A DNA stretch of 64,000 nucleotides from Ryuthela nishihirai (GCA_038380435.1 JAWZYU010000011.1:79729501-79793500); one strand, 5' to 3'. Shown: positions 1-11,951, numbered from the stretch's first letter. Numbers and translations: made by a program. The notes: generated by a model not told the origin, from the letters alone.

Positions 1-67
1 TAATAAATAAATAATAAATTAGTTTACAATAATACATTAGTGTGCAATAATAAATAAAACTGTGCAA

Positions 68-3000
68 TTACTCATCCATGAGTTGGATAAGGGTATCCAG
101 GCCCAGGTCATTGTAACCATAAGGTACAGTGAGAGTCGAACCCGGGCTGAGATACCGCTTATCGAGGTTAGCCTTAAACCTTTTTACCATGGGCCTGTTC
201 GTAAGTGACCCATCCACTTTATTACGAACCACATTAAAGGGGACTACGAAGGTCTCGCTGGCTGGGGAATTCCCTAGGACCATGGATTTTAGAAGTTCAA
301 AATTATATTTACACCTGTTTTGCTTCGTGAGAGATATGCCCTTGGCGCGAAGAATTTCATCGCCGTTGCTCAACCGAAGGGCATAACTCTTGGCCCCGGC
401 ACTAATGTAGTCCGTGATGTGTACACCAGGGCCATATTTTGATGAAATTTCGTCAACGAGACCTCCAAGGAAGGGATTTTGTGGTGGTGTGTAGGTGTCG
501 CGAGGAGACGTTGTATAAATCACCGAATCCGTGTCAGAATACATTGTACGACTATCTAATTTCGATAGAAGCTCGTACAGCTTTAGTCTGGCGTGACTCG
601 TCACCATTGCAGCGAGAATCAGGCTTCCACGGGTGTTCGCTGGAGTGGCAGACTCCGCCGGCTTGTGCGTGACAAGTACGGCCTGATCACTGATAACAGC
701 GACGTCAGTGATGACTAGCGATGTGTCCGTCAAGAGCTCCATGTACTTGACAGGACAACTCACAATGGTCGTCTGGGTTCGACTCATGTTCTGTGCATGC
801 TTCCCCCATGACGAATTAAGCGAGACCTTGGAAAGAGTTCGCTTAAGGTTGTTTTTCTCAACTTCCGAGGGGAGGATCCGAACCCCCTCCGCCTGGAAGA
901 AGGCCTCACAGAAGGCTTCCTTTTGCTCCTCGGTCTGCACGTCAGGGGGAAACCCGGAGTAGCGCTGCTTCAGTCCCAGAAAAGTGTCTATGTACCCAGC
1001 ATAGACACCTCCCTTTTTTGTTGTAGGATCGTATTGCAGGATGGTATTAAAGTGCCACACATCGTGGAACTGGAGAAGTCTGTAGCCAGCACGCATCGCA
1101 GCATAAATTTCGAACGTAGGCCAAGATCCTGTCAATGTGCGCTGGTTCACGGTGTGCCGACAAGGGGGTGCCAGCTGTCCATCCGCACAGATCCTGCAAA
1201 GGGGAAAAAGTAGCTTCCCATTACACCTATAGGGCAGTACAGGGATGAATAAATCGTCGGGGGGTAACAGTGTGGCGTGTGCAATGCCAAAATAGTGGTC
1301 GAGGTCCGTGGCGAAATCGGAGGTGATCCGAACCGGGTGACCTTTACCGAATGGAGCCTTCTTGCAAACATAGGGGTACAGGCTGTTGTAATCAACGTAG
1401 TTAAGGCTACATCCTAAGTCAACCGATGCAAAGATGGAGAACACCTCCACGCGCCCTCCGTAGAGGTAGTCACGGGCCCCTATACGCCTGATAGGCTCGA
1501 CGGATTTATAAATTAATGCGATGGACTGGTTTTTGCGCATCAACTCGTCGAATTCGTGCTCCCACATAATTTTGCATGTGTACCCGTTCATCAGCACTTT
1601 CAAGGTCTCAAGACGATCCATGGTCCGGGTGTTTAGCAGACCAAATGGCTTTCTCGTGCGCTGATCTATTTTTTCAGGGTTGAAACATTTCAAACAGTGA
1701 TGAAAATAACACCCTAAAAATTCATAATAACAACGGGTACTGTGGCACACACCGTCCAATTTGTACTGCCCTATCTTATACTCACCTCCGGGTGATCGCG
1801 CAGTTTGAATTTCGATGTTGTCCTTGGAAGCCTCATACTCTAACCACGCGAGAGCTTTCAAGGACTGCCGGTCGTTACTCGCCGAATACCCTTGGGCGGG
1901 ACACACACCGAGGGTATTCTTTTGCAAAAACTTTCCACGGAATATGCGAAGGCAAGCACCGGCAATAGTCAGGTCATGCGCAAATGGATCTACACCTGTG
2001 AGATTTAAAAATTCCTCACGGAAAGCTTGGGCGCCTCGCCGCAGCAGCTCTGCCTTGCAGTAATACAGAAGCTGCTGTTGAAAATCCCAGGGTTCAAGGC
2101 TTGCTGCGACATACCACTCATTGAATGCTGACAGAGTTTCAGGCTCCATGTCTTCCGGCTGGAAAAAAAGCCGATCAGGGATGGGTCCTGTATATTGTAG
2201 ATTTTCCTCCTTCACGAATTTAAAGGGGAAAAAGCCTTTCACCGTCTCCAAGTTGAAGGTCTTCGTGAATGATCGAAGAGGAGCCTGAATAAAGGATAAC
2301 GTGTCGATAAACCTTATTTTAAGGCCAGGTAAAAATATACCTAAAATCTTGGATCCATCGAACACGAGATCAGGTTTTAAAAATTTTCTGTACAGGTAAC
2401 TAATGATGAACATGCCGTCAAAGCCTTTGAGATTATGTGCTAGGACTGTGGCGTCCTTGAATCGTTGAACCCCGGGACGTTCTTCGGCTAGAATCCAATC
2501 CATAAAGGCGTCCGTTTCCGGGAATGAAGCATAGACCCACTCGTCGTCCACTTGGTATGTGACCACACACAGTATCGGTTTCAGCAATCCGTCAGCACAC
2601 TGCACAGTCTCTACATCAAAGTAGAGGTAAGTCTGACCGACAGGGTCAATCTTGCAGGGCTCGACGAATTTTAAAGTGTCAACCTTACAAACGTGTTTTT
2701 TCAGGGGATCGTACAAGCTGATGCACTTAACACAGCGATGTTGTGTCTGACATGCCTTCAGCAGATGCGCCTGAAAGCATTCAGCCCCGCGCAAATACAC
2801 ACAACACACCGTGCAGAGCAACAACTCCCCTGCATGAACCACATCGGTTGACAGGCACCTGTTGCAGGTCCCCTTGCAAACGTGCCCATTGTTAGACCCC
2901 TTTAAACATTTCGGACAGAATTGCTTAACCCCAAAAAACCCCGATGGTTTGGTAATCACATCGTAATGCCCAGCACTAAACAATAAATAAAGGTTGTCCC

Positions 3001-3803
3001 CTCCTTCGGGACCAATGAAGATGGGGAGGAAGGCGTCGTCAGCAGAATACACTACAATCCGGTATTGCACCATGTGCGCTTGAAACAATTGTACTTCCGG
3101 GAGTCCGCAGGGACCCTCGGGAATACCCGCATCCTGGTGAAGTTGACGGGCTTCTTGGCGTTGTAAAGGGTAGCGGTAGTTGCTGATTATGGTGTAGCTG
3201 TTCGTCAGACCTTTATTTTTCAAGCAGAGCTCTCGTGCGACGACGAGAGCTCTTGCTAGACACAGTGCGTCTTTGTTCACAATCCTCACGACAGCTCTCT
3301 TATTGCGAATGAACGACTGGGTATCCACAAGGCTTCGTTTCTCCGGTCCTGCACGTCTCCCGTCATTGCCACTGCCAACCCTGTCCAAGTCCGCACAGAC
3401 GAAGTCAAATTCTAGTTCACTCCCAGGACCGAGAGATTCATTTGACTGCACTACTTTGTCTAATGCAGTCATGAATCTCTCACCCGTCAGGGCATTACGC
3501 CGAATTAGGGACAGGTTGATGGGGTTTTTCAAATCCCGGGAGCGTAAGCATAGCCGTACATGGCTATATTCGCCTGTGGGGACGATATCGGCTAGCATCC
3601 GCTCGTGCAAGTCATGCAGGACCGGAATGAAATTATGGGGCTGTACATCCTCCATTCCGCCAAGCCGCACACTCGTTGAGATAAACTGTGTGCGAAACTT
3701 GGCGGAGTTGTAGTGGCGTGTGTTCACAACGGTGTAGTAAGGTGCTGCTGCAGCAGGTCTGACTGTGGTGGATGGTCCTGGAGCGTTGAAGGACTCGACA
3801 GAC
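68..3803 (-). CDS. Protein-primed family B DNA polymerase, catalytic (last) exon
   Basis: Replicates linear viral or transposon DNA from a protein primer (family knowledge). Counting from the ATG at 3727 (1219 codons to the TAA at 68-70): a Cys/His-rich zinc-binding region lies at about residues 271-345. The 3'-5' exonuclease follows, with Exo I DVE near 370, Exo II NLKGFD near 432 and an unusual Exo III YCKAE near 556. A linker with the segment YEFLGCYFHHCLKC lies near 668. The polymerase motifs are DYNSLYP near 779, KVSLNSSWG near 967, YSDTDS near 1063 and KSY near 1113. The frame stays open upstream of 3727 to a good splice acceptor (CTAG) at 3807-3804, so the exon probably begins at 3803 and the 3727 ATG is internal. 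No stop or frameshift is seen. The family is that of Polinton/Maverick elements, adintoviruses and bidnaviruses; which one cannot be settled here. The rest of the element would lie left of the window. Confidence 0.93.
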
Positions 3804-4826
3804 CTAGATAGATAATTTATTCTCAGAATATGCAGTACTTTACGTGTTTCTTATCTTAGAACTGAAGTTATAATGCTGTATTGCTCAGATACACGTTTTT
3901 AAAGTATTACATTTTCCCCAGATACACACTTTTAAAGTAGCACATTTTCCCCAGATACACGCTTTTAAAGTATCACATTTTCCCCAGATACACACTTTTA
4001 AAGTATTACATTTTTAAAGTATCACACTTTTAAAGTATTACATTTTTAAAGTATCACATTTTCCCCAGATACACACTTTTAAAGTATTACATTTACTAAT
4101 ATTCTTCATTATACATAGTTTGTCCAATAAAAATCATATATTTATTCACATATATATAGAAATTTTGCCTACAGTACAACTCTGAGAAAAAAAAAAATGT
4201 TCCACGTGAGTAAACACTCGACTGTGGAAAAATTTAACAGTTGTAATAAAAGACAACACACATTGCCAGTATAATTTTGCCTACAGTACAAGTCTGAGAA
4301 AAAATGTTCCACGGGGGTAAACACTCGAATGTGGAAAAATTTAACAGTTGTAATAAAAGACAACACACATTGCTAGTATAATTTTACCTACAGTACAAGT
4401 CTGAGAAAAAATGTTCCACGTGAGTAAACACTCGAATGTGGAAAAATTTAACAGTTGTAATAAAAGACAACACACATTGCTAGTATAATTTTACCTACAG
4501 TACAAGTCTGTGAAAAAATGTTCCACAGGAGTAAACACTCGAATGTGGAAAAATTTAACAGTTGTAATAAAGGACAACACACATTGCTAGTATAATTTTA
4601 CCTACAGTACAAGTCTGAGAAAAAATGTTCCACGGGAGTAAACACTCGATTGTGAAAGAATTTAACCGTTGCTAGCTCGAGCAAAAGGTCTAATTAAATA
4701 TTTAACTAATTTATAAGTAGAATAAAGAAAGTAAAATGGCTTTACAGGCTATAAAACTATATATGCTTTAGTAAATGATTGAACCGTTTAAGACCCCGCT
4801 CAACATCAAAAAGAAATTTCATTTAC
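3804..4826 (-). other. Intron 3 of the polymerase gene
   Basis: Inferred intron: donor GTAAATGAAA beginning at 4826 and acceptor CTATCTAG ending at 3804 on the minus strand. It is filled with tandem repeats: a short degenerate array at about 3895-4095 built on a TTTTAAAGTAT core, and a 107-bp array at 4162-4680. The acceptor side resembles those of introns 2 and 1. Confidence 0.65.
4162..4680. repeat. Tandem array of about five 107-bp units
   Basis: Units begin near 4162, 4274, 4381, 4488 and 4595, a period of 107 (112 for the first). Each carries CTACAGTACAAGTCTGAG, a TGTTCCACG segment and TTTAACAGTTGTAATAAAAG. It lies inside predicted intron 3. Small ORFs in it are by-products of the repetition. 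Confidence 0.9.
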
Positions 4827-4997
4827 CTGACTGCAGCTGAAGACCCAGCGCCTGTGAAGATTGCCGAGGTGACGTCAGCACTGGCGGAGTCGTTGAGGGA
4901 CGTAGCCGCCGGCACTGTCAATGACGAACGGGTCATGGGTGGCTGAGGCTTGGTTAGCACACGAGCGGCTCCAAGTGGCACACTCTCCGTGGGGACC
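4827..4997 (-). CDS. Polymerase gene exon 3 (N-terminal extension)
   Basis: Predicted internal exon of 171 nt (57 codons). The acceptor is AATGTAG ending at 4998 and the donor GTAAAT begins at 4826. Both boundaries are phase 2, so the frame runs open from exon 2 through this exon into the catalytic exon. The encoded stretch is rich in Pro, Ser, Thr and Ala with no recognised domain, like a flexible linker. The splice sites match those of exons 1 and 2. The exon call rests on splice signals and frame continuity, not on homology. Confidence 0.6.
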
Positions 4998-5648
4998 CTA
5001 CATTGATAGATAATTCAGTCTCAGAATATGCAGCACATTTACATGTTTTTTCATCTTAGAACAGAAAAGACAATATGCAGTACATTTACTAGCATGATCA
5101 AAATATCTAAGTAACTAAAGTTTGAAAATGACTTTACTAGATAGAAACAAATATAAAACTCTATATTGAGCAGTTATGTTGTGATAAAAGACAGCATACC
5201 TCACAGCTTGAGCAAAAGACCTAACTAAATATTTAACTAACGTTTGAGAAATAAATTTAACAGCTGTAATAAAAGACAGCACGCAGTACATTTACTAGCG
5301 TGAGCAAAAAATCTAAGTAACTAAAGTTTGAAAATGACTTTACAGGTTAGAAACAAATATAAAACTCTATATTGAACAGTTATGTTGTGATAAAAGACAG
5401 CATGCGCCACAGTTTGAGCAAAAGACCTAATTAAATATTTAACTAACGTTTGAGAAAAAAAATTTTTTTTTTCTTTTTTAACAGTTGTAATAAAAGACAG
5501 CACGCGGTACATTTACTAGCGTGAGCAAAAAATCTAAGTAACTAAAGTTAGCATTTACAATAAAATGACTTTACAGGTTAGAAAACTCGATGTACGTTAA
5601 TAAATAGCTGAGTTTCTTAAGGACAACGTTAAATAAAATTTCATTTAC
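4998..5648 (-). other. Intron 2 of the polymerase gene
   Basis: Inferred intron between exon 2 (donor at 5648) and exon 3 (acceptor at 4998). It contains tandem copies of a module of roughly 200 bp; AAGTAACTAAAGTTTGAAAA begins at about 5110 and 5315, and a diverged form at about 5537. The distal part (5315 onward) is included in the 2.75-kb duplication. Confidence 0.6.
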
Positions 5649-5915
5649 CTAGTTGCCGTTGAAGGGAGCGCGTCAGGCCGGACGACAGCGGGTGGTCTCA
5701 TCTCCGTTGCTGCTTTTGCTGCGGCGGCTGCCCTACGTCTATGGGTCAGCGACAACCTCATAGTCCTCTGCCGTAAATCCTGCCCTGCCTCCAACTGACG
5801 ACATGGACGTTTTGCATGTTGGGGATCCTCCATGGACAGGCTTCTTTTGGAGACATCATCTAGGGTCTTCACTGATTTTAGGAGCATTTCAAAATGCTCA
5901 ATGTCCGTAGTTTTC
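5649..5915 (-). CDS. Polymerase gene exon 2, copy A
   Basis: Predicted internal exon of 267 nt (89 codons), phase 2 at both ends. The acceptor is TATCTATCTAG ending at 5916 and the donor GTAAATGAAA begins at 5648. The peptide is hydrophilic, with a basic, alanine-rich stretch (THRRRAAAAAKAATE) that could act in nuclear targeting or nucleic-acid binding; that is inference. Near-identical copies lie at 8399-8665 and 11150-11416. Because its length is a multiple of three and both phases match, it could be repeated or skipped without loss of frame. Confidence 0.65.
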
Positions 5916-6578
5916 CTAGATAGATAATACGGTCTCAGAATATGCAGTACATTTACTAGCGCGATCAATATATCTAAGTAACTAAAGTTTGAAAATTAAG
6001 TTTTACAATAAAACTCTATGTTGATCAGTTTGTTACCCCGAGCAAAAGATCTAATTAAATATTTAACTAAAGTTTGAGAAAAAATTTAACAGTTTGCTAA
6101 CCTGAGCAAAAGATCTAATTAAATATTTCACTAAAGTTTGAGAAACAATTTAACAGTTTGCTAACCCGGGCAAAAGATCTAATTAAATATTTCACTAAAG
6201 TTTGAGAAACAATTTAACAGTTTGCTAACCTGGGCAAAAGATCTAATTAAATATTTGACTAAAGTTTGAGAAACAATTTAACAGTCTGCTAACCTGAGCA
6301 AAAGATCTAATTAAATATTTCACTAAAGTTTGAGAAACAATTTAACAGTTTGCTAACCTGAGCAAAAGATCTAATTAAATATTTAACTAAAGTTTGAGAA
6401 ACAATTTAACAGTTTGCTAACCTGAGCAAAAGATCTAATTAAATATTTAACTAATTTATAAGTAGAATAAAGTAAGTAAAATGACTTTTACTGGATAGAA
6501 ACAAATATAATATTCTATGTACGTCAGTAAATGATTGTGTCTTAAGGACAACATAGCATTAAATAAAGTTTTATTTAC
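5916..6578 (-). other. Intron 1 of the polymerase gene, copy A
   Basis: Inferred intron from the donor GTAAATAAAAC at 6578 to the acceptor CTATCTAG at 5916. Most of it is the 64-bp tandem array listed separately. Confidence 0.6.
6040..6455. repeat. 64-bp tandem array in intron 1, copy A
   Basis: Seven units, the last incomplete, of 64 bp starting GAGCAAAAGATCTAATTAAA, at about 6040, 6104, 6168 and so on. Copy B has the same number (about 8790-9205). Copy C has two fewer (about 11540-11827), which accounts for its 128-bp shorter length. Confidence 0.92.
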
Positions 6579-6622
6579 CTGTTAGCTGTTGATGATCCAT
6601 CAGGAACTTGCTCAGTAGACAT
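6579..6622 (-). CDS. Polymerase gene exon 1 with start codon, copy A
   Basis: Predicted first coding exon: ATG at 6622-6620, 14 codons plus two bases, then the donor AACAG/GTAAAT. The phase (2) joins exon 2 in frame. A TATA box lies 76 bp upstream on the same strand, a spacing that suits a short 5' leader. The predicted spliced coding sequence (44+267+171+3736 nt) is an exact multiple of three, 1405 codons plus stop. The leading peptide MSTEQVPDG has no recognised function. Confidence 0.6.
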
Positions 6623-6697
6623 CTTGGGATAGTCAGCAGCGTTGATAACTCAGTAGAGAAGCTAGCAATGGAATGTCCTTGGGCTGACTTGACCCCG

Positions 6698-6705
6698 TAT
6701 ATATA
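6698..6705 (-). promoter_or_regulatory. TATA box, polymerase promoter copy A
   Basis: TATATATA, reading the same on both strands, set in a GC-richer stretch 76 bp upstream of the exon 1 ATG on the minus strand. Repeated with identical spacing in copies B and C. The best core-promoter candidate for the polymerase gene. Confidence 0.6.
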
Positions 6706-8398
6706 CACCCCCAAATCCCACTATCTAATACGTGTCACAACAAGATCAGAATAACGTGGACTGTCCAGCGAGTGACACGTCACTTACCCTTAGAGAGCAA
6801 CAATCACAGGACACTCAACCCTAGGGCGATTGCATCATTTGTCACGAGATGTTTCGTTGCTACCTGACACGTATGTGCATGATGAAACCTCCTCCGAGTT
6901 TGAAATTTTTCCATTGCAGGTTGGTTCTTGTTCAAGAACAGAGTGAAGCTGTGGTAGCGCGTTCGACTCTCGTTGGCCGGAGAGAAGTTTTTTTTTTTTT
7001 CGATAAAACGCCTCTACAGAAAACTGTTTTATTTAATAAAGGTAAGGGAATTTTGATGAGTGTTTAATTACTAGGGAGTTTAATAGCAGGGAATTTTAAT
7101 TATAAAGGAATCGTTTAGTCGTCCTGGCTAAATGAATAGCAAAGAGTTTTAATTACTAAGGAATAAATACAACTCTGCGAGTTGATTTACAATTTGAGAT
7201 CTGCATTCAAAAGAGTTCAGTACTAGTGTTGGCTTTGATGTAAGAAATACATAGAAAAAGCTAGTTATAAAGAATGCTAGGTTAATATCTGAAATGTTTG
7301 GCCCGCATCTAAGTCACAGCAAGTACACGGTATAGTCCGGGAACCCAAGACAGTCGGACGGAATCCACAGAGCGAGGGACGATTTTTTTTTTTCCCGGTG
7401 AAACACATCTACAGAAAAACTGATTTTTATTTCGACCGTGGAGTGATTTTAATAAAGGTGAGGAATATTTTGACGAGTGTTTAATTACTAGGGAGTTGAT
7501 TAACGGAGTTTGAAAATTTTTCCACTGCAGACGTGTGTTCTAAAAGCAGATTTAACATGTCATCCCTACGAATAATTTAAACCATTATTAATTTCACCCT
7601 ATAGTATTTTCTATGGAAACAGTAAGAGTAAAATGAATTTCAACTGTAGGATGATTTTTAATAGAGGTAAGGGAATTTTGATGAGTGTTTAATTACTAAG
7701 GAATTTTGTATCATCCTTTTCTGTACAATTATTCTAAGACCAGTCAATCGTTCCATGCAATTATTCTGAGACTTGCATCAGCCGAGTGAACGAGTGGGGC
7801 CTTAAAATAGTCAACCAGAGGGTTTTTCATAAGGGGGAGGGCTTAAAATATAGGTAGGTCGACCGTGGGGGCCGAAAACGAGAAATTAGACTTAAAATAA
7901 AGGGGTTTTTGGGGGAAATAGTATTTCTCACTGTCAACAGGTGGCGCCACTGAGGGGGAAAGGGGGGAGGAATTATTAATAAAGGGGCGTGGCCGGTTAC
8001 GTAATGATTATGTAATTATTACGCCATGTTGCGTCATAGGGGAGTGGGCGTGGTCGGTGACGTCAAGTAACTAAAGTTTGAAAATGACTTTACAGGTTAG
8101 AAACAAATATAAAACTCTATATTGAACAGTTATGTTGTGATAAAAGACAGCATGCGCCACAGTTTGAGCAAAAGACCTAATTAAATATTTAACTAACGTT
8201 TGAGAAAAAAAATTTTTTTTTTCTTTTTTAACAGTTGTAATAAAAGACAGCACGCGGTACATTTACTAGCGTGAGCAAAAAATCTAAGTAACTAAAGTTA
8301 GCATTTACAATAAAATGACTTTACAGGTTAGAAAACTCGATGTACGTTAATAAATAGCTGAGTTTCTTAAGGACAACGTTAAATAAAATTTCATTTAC

Positions 8399-8665
8399 CT
8401 AGTTGCCGTTGAAGGGAGTGCGTCAGGCCGGACGACAGCGGGTGGTCTCATCTCCGTTGCTGCTTTTGCTGCGGCGGCTGCCCTACGTCTATGGGTCAGT
8501 GACAACCTCATAGTCCTCTGCCGTAAATCCTGCCCTGCCTCCAACTGACGACACGGACGTTTTGCATGTTGGGGATCCTCCATGGACAGGCTTCTTTTGG
8601 AGACTTCATCTAGGGTCTTCACTGATTTTAGGAGCATTTCAAAATGCTCAATGTCCGTAGTTTTC
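8399..8665 (-). CDS. Duplicate of polymerase exon 2, copy B
   Basis: Same length, frame and splice sites as exon 2 copy A. Visible protein difference: DEVS for DDVS. It could be used as an alternative or additional exon; whether it is expressed is unknown. Confidence 0.5.
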
Positions 8666-9328
8666 CTAGATAGATAATACGGTCTCAGAATATGCAGTAC
8701 ATTTACTAGCGCGATCAATATATCTAAGTAACTAAAGTTTGAAAATTAAGTTTTACAATAAAACTCTATGTTGATCATTTTGTTACCCCGAGCAAAAGAT
8801 CTAATTAAATATTTAACTAAAGTTTGAGAAAAAATTTAACAGTTTGCTAACCTGAGCAAAAGATCTAATTAAATATTTCACTAAAGTTTGAGAAACAATT
8901 TAACAGTTTGCTAACCCGGGCAAAAGATCTAATTAAATATTTCACTAAAGTTTGAGAAACAATTTAACAGTTTGCTAACCTGGGCAAAAGATCTAATTAA
9001 ATATTTCACTAAAGTTTGAGAAACAATTTAACAGTCTGCTAACCTGAGCAAAAGATCTAATTAAATATTTCACTAAAGTTTGAGAAACAATTTAACAGTT
9101 TGCTAACCTGAGCAAAAGATCTAATTAAATATTTAACTAAAGTTTGAGAAACAATTTAACAGTTTGCTAACCTGAGCAAAAGATCTAATTAAATATTTAA
9201 CTAATTTATAAGTAGAATAAAGTAAGTAAAATGACTTTTACTGGATAGAAACAAATATAATATTCTATGTACGTCAGTAAATGATTGTGTCTTAAGGACA
9301 ACATAGCATTAAATAAAGTTTTATTTAC

Positions 9329-9372
9329 CTGTTAGCTGTTGATGATCCATCAGGAACTTGCTCAGTAGACAT
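9329..9372 (-). CDS. Duplicate of polymerase exon 1, copy B
   Basis: ATG at 9372-9370, identical in coding content to copy A, with the same donor and upstream TATA. Possible alternative first exon. Confidence 0.5.
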
Positions 9373-9447
9373 CTTGGGATAGTCAGCAGCGTTGATAACT
9401 CAGTAGAGAAGCTAGCAATGGAATGTCCTTGGGCTGACTTGACCCCG

Positions 9448-9455
9448 TATATATA
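9448..9455 (-). promoter_or_regulatory. TATA box, promoter copy B
   Basis: TATATATA 76 bp upstream of the exon 1B ATG, the same context as copy A. Confidence 0.5.
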
Positions 9456-11149
9456 CACCCCCAAATCCCACTATCTAATACGTGTCACAACAAGATCAGA
9501 ATAACGTGGACTGTCCAGCGAGTGACACGTCACTTACCCTTAGAGAGCAACAATCACAGGACACTCAACCCTAGGGCGATTGCATCATTTGTCACGAGAT
9601 GTTTCGTTGCTACCTGACACGTATGTGCATGATGAAACCTCCTCCGAGTTTGAAATTTTTCCATTGCAGGTTGGTTCTTGTTCAAGAACAGAGTGAAGCT
9701 GTGGTAGCGCGTTCGACTCTCGTTGGCCGGAGAGAAGTTTTTTTTTTTTCGATAAAACGCCTCTACAGAAAACTGTTTTATTTAATAAAGGTAAGGGAAT
9801 TTTGATGAGTGTTTAATTACTAGGGAGTTTAATAGCAGGGAATTTTAATTATAAAGGAATCGTTTAGTCGTCCTGGCTAAATGAATAGCAAAGAGTTTTA
9901 ATTACTAAGGAATAAATACAACTCTGCGAGTTGATTTACAATTTGAGATCTGCATTCAAAAGAGTTCAGTACTAGTGTTGGCTTTGATGTAAGAAATACA
10001 TAGAAAAAGCTAGTTATAAAGACTGCTAGGTTAATATCTGAAATGTTTGGCCCGCATCTAAGTCACAGCAAGTACACGGTATAGTCCGGGAACCCAAGAC
10101 AGTCGGACGGAATCCACAGAGCGAGGGACGATTTTTTTTTTTTTTCCGGTGAAACACATCTATAGAAAAACTGATTTTTATTTCGACCGTGGAGTGATTT
10201 TAATAAAGGTGAGGAATATTTTGACGAGTGTTTAATTACTAGGGAGTTGATTAACGGAGTTTGAAAATTTTTCCACTGCAGACGTGTGTTCTAAAAGCAG
10301 ATTTAACATGTCATCCCTACGAATAATTTAAACCATTATTAATTTCACCCTATAGTATTTTCTATGGAAACAGTAAGAGTAAAATGAATTTCAACTGTAG
10401 GATGATTTTTAATAGAGGTAAGGGAATTTTGATGAGTGTTTAATTACTAAGGAATTTTGTATCATCCTTTTCTGTACAATTATTCTAAGACCAGTCAATC
10501 GTTCCATGCAATTATTCTGAGACTTGCATCAGCCGAGTGAAGGAGTGGGGCCTTAAAATAGTCAACCAGAGGATTTTTCATAAGGGGGAGGGCTTAAAAT
10601 ATAGGTAGGTCGACCGTGGGGGCCGAAAACGAGAAATTAGACTTAAAATAAAGGGATTTTTGGGGAAAATAGTATTTCTCACTGTCAACAGGTGGCGCCA
10701 CTGAGGGGGAAAGGGGGGAGGAATTATTAATAAAGGGGCGTGGCCGGTTACGTAATGATTATGTAATGATTACGTCATGTTGCGTCATAGGGGAGTGGGC
10801 GTGGTCGGTGACGTCAAGTAACTAAAGTTTGAAAATGACTTTACAGGTTAGAAACAAATATAAAACTCTATATTGAACAGTTATGTTGTGATAAAAGACA
10901 GCATGCGCCACAGTTTGAGCAAAAGACCTAATTAAATATTTAACTAACGTTTGAGAAAAAAAATTTTTTTTTTCTTTTTTAACAGTTGTAATAAAAGACA
11001 GCACGTGGTACATTTACTAGCGTGAGCAAAAAATCTAAGTAACTAAAGTTAGCATTTACAATAAAATGACTTTACAGGTTAGAAAACTCGATGTACGTTA
11101 ATAAATAGCTGAGTTTCTTAAGGACAACGTTAAATAAAATTTCATTTAC

Positions 11150-11416
11150 CTAGTTGCCGTTGAAGGGAGCGCGTCAGGCCGGACGACAGCGGGTGGTCTC
11201 ATCTCCGTTGCTGCTTTTGCTGCGGCGGCTGCCCTACGTCTATGGGTCAGCGACAACCTCATAGTCCTCTGCCGTAAATCCTGCCCTGCCTCCAACTGAC
11301 GACACGGATGTTTTGCATGTTGGGGATCCTCCATGGACAGGCTTCTTTTGGAGACTTCATCTAGGGTCTTCACTGATTTTAGGAGCATTTCAAAATGCTC
11401 AATGTCCGTAGTTTTC
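11150..11416 (-). CDS. Duplicate of polymerase exon 2, copy C
   Basis: Same 267-nt phase-2 exon. Visible difference: KHPC for KRPC, plus DEVS as in copy B. Splice signals are kept. Confidence 0.5.
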
Positions 11417-11951
11417 CTAGATAGATAATACGGTCTCAGAATATGCAGTACATTTACTAGCGCGATCAATATATCTAAGTAACTAAAGTTTGAAAATTAA
11501 GTTTTACAATAAAACTCTATGTTGATCAGTTTGTTACCCCGAGCAAAAGATCTAATTAAATATTTAACTAAAGTTTGAGAAAAAATTTAACAGTTTGCTA
11601 ACCTGAGCAAAAGATCTAATTAAATATTTCACTAAAGTTTGAGAAACAATTTAACAGTTTGCTAACCCGGGCAAAAGATCTAATTAAATATTTCACTAAA
11701 GTTTGAGAAACAATTTAACGGTTTGCTAACCTGGGCAAAAGATCTAATTAAATATTTAACTAAAGTTTGAGAAACAATTTAACAGTCTGCTAACCTAAGC
11801 AAAAGATCTAATTAAATATTTAACTAATTTATAAGTAGAATAAAGTAAGTAAAATGACTTTTACTGGATAGAAACAAATATAATATTCTATGTACGTCAG
11901 TAAATGATTGTGTCTTAAGGACAACATAGCATTAAATAAAGTTTTATTTAC

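Larger units (their letters stand above)
5315..8064 (-). repeat. 2.75-kb tandem duplication, copy A (promoter, exon 1, exon 2)
   Basis: First of three head-to-tail copies. The junction AAGTAACTAAAG occurs at 5315, 8065 and 10816. The unit carries part of intron 2, exon 2, intron 1 with its 64-bp array, exon 1, the TATA box and about 1.35 kb upstream. The upstream part (6706-8064) holds three related internal segments with a GTTTAATTACTA core (about 6885-7085, 7375-7505, 7595-7705) and ends in GC-rich GGGCGTGG/TGACGTCA sequence. No gene was recognised in that 1.35 kb. Confidence 0.93.
8065..10815 (-). repeat. 2.75-kb tandem duplication, copy B
   Basis: Second copy, 2751 bp, differing from copy A only by scattered substitutions and one-base changes in poly(T) tracts. 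Such near-identity implies recent duplication or ongoing homogenisation. Confidence 0.93.

Noticed and set aside
129..3713. Plus-strand ORFs opposite the polymerase (for example 3273-3713)
   Set aside because: Shadows of the long minus-strand coding exon, with no domain of their own.
5321..5512. 63-codon minus-strand ORF present three times
   Set aside because: Lies in intron 2 repeat sequence, AT-driven composition; recurrence is explained by the 2.75-kb duplication.
6849..7067. 72-codon plus-strand ORF upstream of the promoter, present three times
   Set aside because: Conserved only because the whole unit is duplicated; a poly(T) length change alters its end in copy B; no domain.
4162..11827. 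107-bp and 64-bp repeats as a CRISPR array
   Set aside because: Units are head-to-tail without variable spacers, lie in introns, and the genome is eukaryotic.
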